A stretch of 11,407 nt of DNA from Thermoproteota archaeon (GTDB lineage Archaea > Korarchaeota > Korarchaeia > Korarchaeales > Korarchaeaceae), in assembly GCA_003661265.1 (NCBI GenBank), contig QMVU01000012.1, forward strand, positions 1-11,407, in the 5' to 3' direction. A model generated the notes under the pieces. That model was not told the DNA's origin. It worked only from the letters and a program-made list of their open reading frames with translations, and searched no databases. Position numbers and translations under genes: made by a program. This document shows positions 5,980 through 11,407 of this stretch, piece by piece. Within the stretch, counting starts at the first letter, position 1. Each line of letters opens with the position of its first letter.

Positions 5980-6348
5980 ATGAAAAGACCTACATCTTCC
6001 AAACCGTCGAAACAAAGGAAATATCTATATAGAGCTCCAAAACATCATAGAGGAAAGATAATGTCAGCTCATCTCTCCCCAGAGCTTAGAGAGAAATATA
6101 ATACGAGATCTTTCCCAATTAGGGTCGGAGACAAGGTTATAGTGCTTAGAGGAGATTATAAGATGCATGAGGGCAAAGTCATTAAAGTAGATAGGAAGAA
6201 GTACAGGATACACGTTGAAGGCTTGAGAAGGAGGAAAGTAGATGGAACTGAAGTTCCAATACCTATACATCCCTCTAAAGTCATGATAGTAGAACTAGAC
6301 TTGAAGGATGAGGAAAGAAAGGCAGCATTAGAAAGGAGGGGTGGCTGA
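5980..6348 (+). CDS. rpl24: Large-subunit ribosomal protein L24 (uL24)
   Basis: uL24 is an early-assembly protein that nucleates folding of 23S rRNA near the exit tunnel. It has 122 residues. The archaeal N-terminus begins [14 protein letters not shown]; a KOW domain covers about 47-80, including [29 protein letters not shown] follows at about 94-103. The frame is open back to a GTG at 5944 inside L14. I chose ATG at 5980 because GAGGGG at 5968-5973 is 6 nt upstream and because family members start at this sequence. It begins 10 bp after the L14 stop, and its TGA overlaps the S4e ATG by one base. Confidence 0.97.
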   Translation: MKRPTSSKPSKQRKYLYRAPKHHRGKIMSAHLSPELREKYNTRSFPIRVGDKVIVLRGDYKMHEGKVIKVDRKKYRIHVEGLRRRKVDGTEVPIPIHPSKVMIVELDLKDEERKAALERRGG

Positions 6349-7073
6349 TGGGTAGAAAGGGCAGCGCTGCACATCTCAAAAGGCTTGCAAGCCCTAAGCA
6401 TTGGCCAGTTCCAAGGAGGGTAAAGAAGTGGTCGGTAAGACCAAAGCCTGGCCCTCATGGAATAGATGAGAGCATCCCCCTTCTTATTTTAGTGAGAGAT
6501 ATTTTAGGCCTAGCTCTAACGGGAAGAGAAGCCCGGAGGATCATAGCACAGAAAAGAATCCTTGTTGATGGAAAGCCAAGGTATGACTACAAGTTTACCG
6601 TTGGAGTAATGGATGTGGTCTCTATTCCTGATATGAACCTTTACCTTAGACTAGTTCCTAACCCCAAACGCTTGATAAAACCAATTGAAATTCCAAAAGA
6701 GGAGGCTGATAAAAAAATAGTTAAGGTAGAGAGGAAAGTTACCGTAAAAGGAGGAAAACTTCAGGTTGGAACACACGATGGCAGGAACTTCATCGTAGAT
6801 CAGGAAAGCGAATATTTCGGGGTTTCTATTGGAGATTCTCTGCTTATTAGGGTTCCTCAACAGGAAATACTGCAACATTTTCCGCTTAAGGAAAAGTACA
6901 TCGGAATCGTACTGAGAGGGGGGAAAGCCGGAAGAATTTGTAAAATAGAGAAGGTTGGGGAGCTCGTTGAAGCAAGAGACTTGGATAATCCCGATAAAAT
7001 CTACAGGATCCTCCCCCGCAACATAATGGTGGTTGGAGAATCTACGCCTGTCATAAAGGTGAGAGAAGGATGA
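6348..7073 (+). CDS. rps4e: Small-subunit ribosomal protein S4e (eS4)
   Basis: eS4 is found in archaea and eukaryotes but not bacteria, and it binds 16S rRNA. It has 241 residues, the usual length. The N-terminal motif GRKGSAAHLKRLASPKHW is typical. An S4-type RNA-binding domain spans about 43-105 (LTGREARRIIAQKRILVDGK), followed by the central S4e domain and a KOW segment at about 184-205 (YIGIVLRGGKAGRICKI). GGAGGG lies 7 nt before the ATG, which overlaps the L24 stop by one base. Its TGA overlaps the L5 ATG by 4 bp (ATGA), which favours coupled translation. Confidence 0.97.
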   Translation: MGRKGSAAHLKRLASPKHWPVPRRVKKWSVRPKPGPHGIDESIPLLILVRDILGLALTGREARRIIAQKRILVDGKPRYDYKFTVGVMDVVSIPDMNLYLRLVPNPKRLIKPIEIPKEEADKKIVKVERKVTVKGGKLQVGTHDGRNFIVDQESEYFGVSIGDSLLIRVPQQEILQHFPLKEKYIGIVLRGGKAGRICKIEKVGELVEARDLDNPDKIYRILPRNIMVVGESTPVIKVREG

Positions 7074-7642
7074 GTTCTGAAATTTATGCGCTATCAGCTG
7101 AGGAGGAGATCATACAAAAGTGGGAGAAAAATCCCATGTTGATGCCTAGAGTTCACTCTGTGACGTTACATATATGTCCAGGACGTAGCGGTGAGATCTT
7201 GCAGAAGGCAGCTTCGATTCTGGAGGAACTTACTGGTCAAAAGCCGGTGTTTCATAAGGCAAAGCGTACAATAAGGAATTTTGGAATTAGGAAAGGCGAG
7301 CCTATAGCGGTATCGGTTACGGTTAGGGGCAAAAAGGCTTTGGAGACTCTAGACAGGGTTGTAGAAGCTGTTGGAAGAAAGATAAAAGCCAAATCATTTG
7401 ATGAATTCGGAAACTTCTCGTTTGGGATAAAGGAACATATTGACATTCCCGGAGTCAAATATAAAGCTGAGATCGGCGTGTTCGGAATGGATGTTAACGT
7501 TTCGTTGGAGAGAAGTGGTTATAGAGTTAAGAGAAGGAGGATTAAAAGAAGCCACATACCTAGGAAGCACCTGCTCTCGAGGGAGGAAGCAATTATTTTT
7601 GCTAAGAATTTCCTGAATTTGGAGGTAGTGGAGGAAGATTAA
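7070..7642 (+). CDS. rpl5: Large-subunit ribosomal protein L5 (uL5)
   Basis: uL5 binds 5S rRNA together with L18 in the central protuberance and contacts P-site tRNA. It has 190 residues. Recognisable blocks are [11 protein letters not shown] (50-60), [18 protein letters not shown] (64-81), [19 protein letters not shown] (113-131) and [19 protein letters not shown] (139-157). GGTGAG lies 6 nt before the ATG, and the start overlaps S4e by 4 bp. The segment HICPGRSGE (34-42) differs from the archaeal consensus I recall, close to NIGVGESGE, including a cysteine-proline pair and an arginine. Otherwise the protein looks ordinary. Confidence 0.97.
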   Translation: MSSEIYALSAEEEIIQKWEKNPMLMPRVHSVTLHICPGRSGEILQKAASILEELTGQKPVFHKAKRTIRNFGIRKGEPIAVSVTVRGKKALETLDRVVEAVGRKIKAKSFDEFGNFSFGIKEHIDIPGVKYKAEIGVFGMDVNVSLERSGYRVKRRRIKRSHIPRKHLLSREEAIIFAKNFLNLEVVEED

Positions 7643-7643
7643 A

Positions 7644-7811
7644 ATGGCCGTAGAAGCTGGGAAAAAGAAAAGAACAAAGGGCAAAGGAGCTTATCGATGT
7701 CGTAGATGTGGAAGAGTTGGTTATGGCATAATAAGAAAGTACAATTTGTACCTATGCAGACAATGTTTCAGAGAAGTAGCGCCCTTGATGGGATGGAAAA
7801 AGTACGAGTAA
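7644..7811 (+). CDS. rps14: Small-subunit ribosomal protein S14 (uS14), zinc-binding form
   Basis: A 55-residue protein found by reading the gap between L5 and S8. uS14 sits in the head of the 30S subunit. Two CxxC pairs, C19/C22 (RCRRCGR) and C38/C41 (LCRQCFRE), form the zinc knuckle. [13 protein letters not shown] and the C-terminal GWKKYE match archaeal S14, and the length is normal for archaea. The ATG lies one base after the L5 stop, with GGAGGA 8 nt upstream. Its TAA ends 12 bp before S8. Confidence 0.97.
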   Translation: MAVEAGKKKRTKGKGAYRCRRCGRVGYGIIRKYNLYLCRQCFREVAPLMGWKKYE

Positions 7812-7823
7812 TGGTGAGTTAGG

Positions 7824-8216
7824 ATGACAAGATTAGATCCTTTAGCAGATGCCTTAAGCAAGATAACTAATGCTTCTGTAGTCGGCAAAAGGGAAGTTAC
7901 TATCGATATAGCTTCCAAGCTAATTGGTAAGGTCTTAAGCATTTTACAGAAGGAGGGTTATATCGGAAAATTTGAGAGGATATATGAGGGTGGTCATGCT
8001 AAATATCGCGTAGAACTCATAGGGAAAATCAACAAGACGGGGGCTATAAAGCCTAGGTTCTCCGTTAAGAAAGATGGTTTTGAGCCCTGGGAAAAGCTTT
8101 TCTTACCAGCCAGAGACGTCGGTATTATAATAGTATCAACCCCTCGCGGGGTTATGTCTCACAAAGAGGCCAAGAAGCTAGGTATTGGAGGAGTTCTCAT
8201 AGCGTATTGCTATTAA
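7824..8216 (+). CDS. rps8: Small-subunit ribosomal protein S8 (uS8)
   Basis: uS8 is a primary 16S rRNA-binding protein of the platform and central domain. It has 130 residues, standard for archaea. An N-terminal domain begins with [15 protein letters not shown]-terminal domain carries IKPRFSVKK (75-83), the signature [19 protein letters not shown] (105-123) and a terminal IAYCY. GGTGAG lies 5 nt before the ATG. In bacteria and some archaea S8 also represses its own operon by binding mRNA; I did not find a clear mimic of its rRNA site here. Confidence 0.97.
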   Translation: MTRLDPLADALSKITNASVVGKREVTIDIASKLIGKVLSILQKEGYIGKFERIYEGGHAKYRVELIGKINKTGAIKPRFSVKKDGFEPWEKLFLPARDVGIIIVSTPRGVMSHKEAKKLGIGGVLIAYCY

Positions 8217-8229
8217 GGAGGTAGTGAAT

Positions 8230-8817
8230 ATGAGTAAGATGGAGCTTCCAAAAAGAGTTTGGAACAAGGTCGCTAACTTCTCGCTGACGCTAGAAGTTGA
8301 CATAGAAAAAGACGTTGAAGTGTCATTAGATGGCGAAGAAATTGTGATTAGAGGTCCAAAAGGCGAGCTGAGAAAGAAGTTCAACTCAAGGATTTTAGAT
8401 GTAAACATCGATGAGGAAAGAAATAAGGTTGTTTTAAGGGTTTTTAATCCGAGAAAATTCGAGAGATCTTATCTAAACACAATGAAATCTCACATCAGAA
8501 ACATGATGCTTGGTGTAACGCGAGGGTTCAGAAAAACCCTCATTGTCGCATATGCGCACTTCCCAATTAGGGTTGAGGTAGACGAGAAAAACAAAATAAT
8601 TCTTATACACAACTTTCTCGGAGAAAAGAAGCCTAGAAAAGCAAAAATAGTTGGAGAGTCTACAAAAGTTACTGTAGAGGGAGATAAGATAATAGTGGAG
8701 GGGATTTCAAAAGAGGAAGTCGGACAGACAGCTGCTAACTTAAGACAGGCTACTAAGATAAAGAGAAAGGATCCACGAGTCTTTATGGATGGAATATACA
8801 TCCTTAAGGAGGGATGA
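8230..8817 (+). CDS. rpl6: Large-subunit ribosomal protein L6 (uL6)
   Basis: uL6 lies near the sarcin-ricin loop of 23S rRNA at the factor-binding site. It has 195 residues and two L6-type alpha/beta domains, about 20-90 and 100-185. Motifs include VSLDGEEIVIRGPKGEL (about 31-47), HIRNMMLGVTRGFRK (88-102) and the archaeal signature NFLGEKKPR (128-136). I chose ATG at 8230 over GTG at 8224 because GGAGGT (8217-8222) is 7 nt from the ATG but only 1 nt from the GTG. Its stop is 2 bp before L32e. Confidence 0.97.
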   Translation: MSKMELPKRVWNKVANFSLTLEVDIEKDVEVSLDGEEIVIRGPKGELRKKFNSRILDVNIDEERNKVVLRVFNPRKFERSYLNTMKSHIRNMMLGVTRGFRKTLIVAYAHFPIRVEVDEKNKIILIHNFLGEKKPRKAKIVGESTKVTVEGDKIIVEGISKEEVGQTAANLRQATKIKRKDPRVFMDGIYILKEG

Positions 8818-8819
8818 GA

Positions 8820-9209
8820 ATGGACAAAGCATCTCTTAAAAACCTTCTAAAGCTTAAGAAGAAGAAACCCAGGTTCTTAAATGTAGGAAGATACCTGCAT
8901 GGACATGGTTTAACCTCTTGGAGGAGACCACGAGGAATCGATAACAAGCAAAGAATAAGGAAGAAGGGCCAACCAAAAGTTCCCTCAATTGGATATAAGA
9001 ATCCAGAGAAGATCAGAGGTCTTCATCCTACAGGATTGATCCCTAAGGTAGTTCATAGCATTTCAGAACTCGAGAGAATTCCAGAGAACGTAAAAGACAG
9101 GGTAATTATATATATCGGTAGGACCGTCGGGAAGAGAAAAAGGTCTTTGTTGATAAAAAGGGCCAAGGAGTTAGGCTTTAAGATCATAAATGAGGGAGTT
9201 GAGAGCTAA
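8820..9209 (+). CDS. rpl32e: Large-subunit ribosomal protein L32e (eL32)
   Basis: eL32 occurs in archaea and eukaryotes but not bacteria. It has 129 residues. The core runs from PRFLNVGRYL through SWRRPRGIDNKQR (33-45), KVPSIGYKNPEKIRGLHPTG (53-72) and a C-terminal Rossmann-like segment with KRAKELGFKI. I chose the ATG at 8820 rather than the in-frame ATG at 8814, because GGAGGG (8808-8813) lies 6 nt before 8820 and directly abuts 8814. The 8814 start would add two residues and overlap L6 by 4 bp. Confidence 0.96.
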   Translation: MDKASLKNLLKLKKKKPRFLNVGRYLHGHGLTSWRRPRGIDNKQRIRKKGQPKVPSIGYKNPEKIRGLHPTGLIPKVVHSISELERIPENVKDRVIIYIGRTVGKRKRSLLIKRAKELGFKIINEGVES

Positions 9210-9211
9210 GA

Positions 9212-9649
9212 ATGACAAACCTTAAGTATCAAAGAAAAATCGCCGCAAAAATCGCTGGAGTTGGAATTGATCGGGTCAGATTTGACCCAGAGAGAATTGA
9301 AGAAATAGAAGAGGCAGTCACTAGGAGAGATGTCAGCAGGTTAATCGCTCAAGGCGCCATCAAAATACTACAAAAAAGGGGAACAAGCAGGGCAAGAGCA
9401 AGGGCTAGGAGAGGGAGGAGGAGGGGTCCAGGAAGCTATAAGGGAAGCAAACATGCTAGAATGAGCAAGAAGGAGAGGTGGATGAGGAAAATCAGAGCCC
9501 TAAGAAGGTCTCTGAGAGAGATGAGGGATAGCGGTTTAATAAGCAGAAAAGAATATAGGCATCTTTATCCACGCCTGTCCACGTTTTCTAGTGTCGCCCA
9601 TCTGAAGTCTTACGTAAGAAGGAAAGTAATAGCTCAGAGAGGTGGGTAG
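9212..9649 (+). CDS. rpl19e: Large-subunit ribosomal protein L19e (eL19)
   Basis: eL19 is found in archaea and eukaryotes, lies on the back of the large subunit and reaches the subunit interface. It has 145 residues. An N-terminal globular part has QRKIAAKIAGVG (7-18). A very basic linker follows at about 56-85 (RGTSRARARARRGRRRGPGS, then YKGSKHARMS). A long C-terminal helix ends with LKSYVRRKVIAQRGG. The ATG is 2 bp after L32e. Unlike its neighbours it lacks a close strong ribosome site; GAGGGAG is 13 nt away, so it may rely on coupling to L32e. Confidence 0.97.
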   Translation: MTNLKYQRKIAAKIAGVGIDRVRFDPERIEEIEEAVTRRDVSRLIAQGAIKILQKRGTSRARARARRGRRRGPGSYKGSKHARMSKKERWMRKIRALRRSLREMRDSGLISRKEYRHLYPRLSTFSSVAHLKSYVRRKVIAQRGG

Positions 9650-9650
9650 A

Positions 9651-10271
9651 ATGGCTAGATCTGCAAGGTACAAAGTTAAGTTTAGAAGAAGAAGGGAAGG
9701 GAAAACGGATTATCGAAAAAGATTAGCCCTCCTAAAAAGCGGGAAGATCAGAATGGTTGTTCGTAAAAGCAACAAGTTTATCACGGTTCAATTTATCAGG
9801 TCAAAGCTAGAAGGAGATGAAGTTCTTGCTTATGCTTATTCCAAAGAATTAGAGAAATTAGGTTGGTTATTTTCCTGTAAAAGCATTCCTGCTGCTTATC
9901 TCACTGGATATATGGCCGCTATAAGAGCGATGAATGCAGGCATTCATGAGGCGATACTGGATATTGGGAGGTATCCTTCTACAAGGGGTTCTAGACTATA
10001 TGCCGCGCTAAAAGGAGCTCTAGATGCTGGACTCTCCATTCCCCATTCTGAAGAAATACTACCCGAGAATGAGAGGATAGAAGGCAGGCATATAGCGGAG
10101 TGGGCGAGTACCTTGAAGGAAGAGAACGAGGAGCACTATAGGAAGATCTTTTCTGGATATCTTAAAAGGAAAATCGATCCAGAAGATATTCCTAACGTCT
10201 TTAAATCTGTATTAGAGAAGATAAAAAGTGGTGTCGAGGAGCCTGAGGCAAAGGAGGAGGGATGGGTTTGA
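9651..10271 (+). CDS. rpl18: Large-subunit ribosomal protein L18 (uL18)
   Basis: uL18 binds 5S rRNA with L5 in the central protuberance. It has 206 residues, slightly longer than many archaeal homologues because of an acidic C-terminal tail. Motifs include YKVKFRRRREGKTDYRKRLA (about 7-26), RKSNKFITVQF (about 38-48), AAYLTGYMAA, ILDIGRYPSTRGSRLYAALK and GALDAGLSIPHSEEILP. The frame is open to a GTG at 9642 inside L19e. I prefer ATG at 9651 because GAGGTG (9639-9644) is 6 nt upstream and the protein starts MARSARYKVKF. The end overlaps S5 by 10 bp. Confidence 0.96.
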   Translation: MARSARYKVKFRRRREGKTDYRKRLALLKSGKIRMVVRKSNKFITVQFIRSKLEGDEVLAYAYSKELEKLGWLFSCKSIPAAYLTGYMAAIRAMNAGIHEAILDIGRYPSTRGSRLYAALKGALDAGLSIPHSEEILPENERIEGRHIAEWASTLKEENEEHYRKIFSGYLKRKIDPEDIPNVFKSVLEKIKSGVEEPEAKEEGWV

Positions 10272-10915
10272 GTCTTGAGGAGGAGTGGGTTCCTAGAACG
10301 AGGCTAGGAAGACTTGTCGCAGAAGGAAAAATCCAATCACTAGATGAAATTTTTAGAAGAGGCTTGGTCATCAGAGAGCCTGAGATAGTGGACATATTGC
10401 TCCCGGATTTAAAGAGAGAGATCATAGAGGTTAGAAGGGTACAAAGGCAAACCGATGCTGGAGAGCTTAGTAGTCTAAGATTAGTAATAGCAGTGGGAGA
10501 TGGAATTGATTACGTTGGAGTTGGGAGGGGTAAAGGCAAGGAGTTCCGAGACGCTTTCAATGATGCTATCAAGAAGGCTAAATTAAATCTAGTTAAAGTT
10601 AGGAAAGGCTGTGGATCTTGGGAATGTGGTTGCGGACGTCCACACTCAATACCTGCTACAGTCACGGGAAAGATGGGGTCTGTAAGAGTAAAGCTTATTC
10701 CAGCACCTAGAGGTGCTGGGCTTGTTGCTAACGAGGTTGCTAAGATAATTTTATCGCTCGGAGGGATTAAGGATATAAGAGTTTTTTCAAGAGGGAACAC
10801 GAGAAACAGAATGAATTATGCTTTTGCAATTCATGATGCGCTTAAGAATCTAATGGCGCTTCAGTTGCCTGTTGATGAAAGGGGATTGATTTCCGGAACT
10901 GAAATGAACCCTTAA
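10262..10915 (+). CDS. rps5: Small-subunit ribosomal protein S5 (uS5)
   Basis: uS5 lies at the mRNA entry side of the 30S subunit and influences decoding accuracy. It has 217 residues. The N-terminal segment WVPRTRLGRLV (9-19) is archaeal/eukaryotic in type. The S5 double-stranded RNA-binding domain runs about 60-125, including VGVGRGKGKEFRDAFNDAI (85-103). The archaeal motif CGSWECGCGRPHSIP spans 117-131. The C-terminal domain has IPAPRGAGLVANEV (146-159). ATG at 10262 follows GGAGG with 4 nt spacing and overlaps L18 by 10 bp. Three cysteines (117, 122, 124) are typical of archaeal S5. Confidence 0.97.
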   Translation: MGLSLEEEWVPRTRLGRLVAEGKIQSLDEIFRRGLVIREPEIVDILLPDLKREIIEVRRVQRQTDAGELSSLRLVIAVGDGIDYVGVGRGKGKEFRDAFNDAIKKAKLNLVKVRKGCGSWECGCGRPHSIPATVTGKMGSVRVKLIPAPRGAGLVANEVAKIILSLGGIKDIRVFSRGNTRNRMNYAFAIHDALKNLMALQLPVDERGLISGTEMNP

Positions 10916-10938
10916 ATAAGGGTTGATTGAGAGGTGTG

Positions 10939-10946
10939 TTTATATC
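10939..10946 (+). promoter_or_regulatory. Candidate internal promoter before L30
   Basis: TTTATATC lies in the 57-bp gap between S5 and L30, the only sizeable gap in the operon. Transcription starting about 26 bp downstream (near 10968) would give an almost leaderless L30 mRNA, which fits the weak ribosome site (GGGGG, 8 nt before the ATG). Confidence 0.4.
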
Positions 10947-10972
10947 GGTCCCAGGTCTTGGGGGAATCTTAA

Positions 10973-11407
10973 ATGGAGGAAAGAGGCCCAAACCACAAAG
11001 TTATGGCTGTGATAAGAATAAGGGGGCTAATAGATGCTAGACCAGAGGTCAGGAAGACCATGGAAATGCTTCACCTAAAGAGGAAATTTAGGGCTACCCT
11101 CGTACCTAATGAACCTGCTCAATTAGGAATGCTACACAGAATCAAGGATTACTCAACCTTTGGAGAGATAGACCTAAATACGCTTACCCTTCTCCTCCGC
11201 AACCGAGGGGAATTAAAGGAAGGGGGAAGACTTACTGACAAATGGTTAGCAGAGAACACTGAGTTTAAAAGCGTGGAAGAACTCGCGGAGGCCATACTAG
11301 ACGGTAAAATTAAATTTCATAAAATTAGCTGGCTAAAACCTTATTTTAGATTACATCCACCGAAAAAGGGATTTAAGCGAAGTACGAAAAGACCATGGAG
11401 AGATAAG
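10973..11407 (+). CDS. rpl30: Large-subunit ribosomal protein L30 (uL30), partial at right edge
   Basis: uL30 is a small RNA-binding protein of the 50S subunit, here in its longer archaeal/eukaryotic L7-type form. There are 145 codons without a stop before the window ends. Motifs include VMAVIRIRGLIDARPEVRKT (10-29), a ferredoxin-like L30 core, then LRNRGELKEGGRLTD and the C-terminal FRLHPPKKGFKRSTKRPW. Archaeal members have roughly 150-160 residues, so only the last few are missing. The start is ATG at 10973; the next in-frame ATG (11003), at the VIRIRG core, has no ribosome site. L15 and secY would be expected downstream by archaeal convention but are outside the window. Confidence 0.95.
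   Translation, partial: MEERGPNHKVMAVIRIRGLIDARPEVRKTMEMLHLKRKFRATLVPNEPAQLGMLHRIKDYSTFGEIDLNTLTLLLRNRGELKEGGRLTDKWLAENTEFKSVEELAEAILDGKIKFHKISWLKPYFRLHPPKKGFKRSTKRPWRDK

Noticed and set aside
10952..10964. CCCA-N5-TGGG hairpin between S5 and L30 as a terminator
   Set aside because: A four-pair stem with no U-run is too weak, and the operon continues into L30 on the same strand.
1..11407. tRNA, rRNA, CRISPR array, insertion sequence or phage-derived system
   Set aside because: No regularly spaced repeats, transposase or integrase motifs, or tRNA-like folds were seen on either strand; the window is densely filled with chromosomal genes.

Overview
The window comes from an archaeon. The right half is an archaeal-type spc ribosomal protein cluster that includes S4e, L32e and L19e, which bacteria lack. 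Most genes have GGAGG/GGTG Shine-Dalgarno (SD) sequences 5-8 nt before the start, and archaeal box A (TATA) elements lie upstream of transcription units. Frequent AGA/AGG arginine and ATA isoleucine codons, and an indolepyruvate:ferredoxin oxidoreductase, fit a thermophilic anaerobic peptide or amino acid fermenter. The TACK group is a reasonable guess, but the sequence alone does not fix the lineage.

Layout. Positions 1-2476 (minus strand) carry iorA and the overlapping, left-truncated iorB, the two subunits of indolepyruvate:ferredoxin oxidoreductase. Positions 2655-3416 (minus) encode an archaeal XRE-type helix-turn-helix regulator with an uncharacterised C-terminal domain. Positions 3563-3970 (minus) encode a small SWIM zinc-finger protein. 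A compact divergent promoter region (about 3971-4079) separates it from a plus-strand FAD-dependent dehydrogenase of an uncharacterised family (4080-5468). From 5541 to the right edge the plus strand is one tightly packed operon: L14-L24-S4e-L5-S14-S8-L6-L32e-L19e-L18-S5-L30, with L30 cut by the window end. Junctions are overlaps or gaps of at most 13 bp, except a 57-bp gap before L30 that carries its own box A candidate. S14 (55 residues) is a real gene that is easily missed.

How it works together. The ribosomal genes supply the L5/L18 5S rRNA-binding pair, the decoding-site proteins S5 and S8, and other core proteins in near-stoichiometric, translationally coupled fashion. The iorAB operon feeds 2-oxo acids from aromatic amino acids into acyl-CoA and reduced ferredoxin. 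The regulator lies directly upstream of iorAB on the same strand and has inverted repeats next to its own promoter, so autoregulation and control of iorAB are testable inferences.

No mobile element, CRISPR array, tRNA or rRNA is visible, and there is no gene-free stretch longer than about 180 bp. Most of the window is conserved housekeeping DNA. I see no clear new biological system; the less-explained parts are the regulator/SWIM pair, the four-cysteine FAD protein, and the small palindromes around the promoters.
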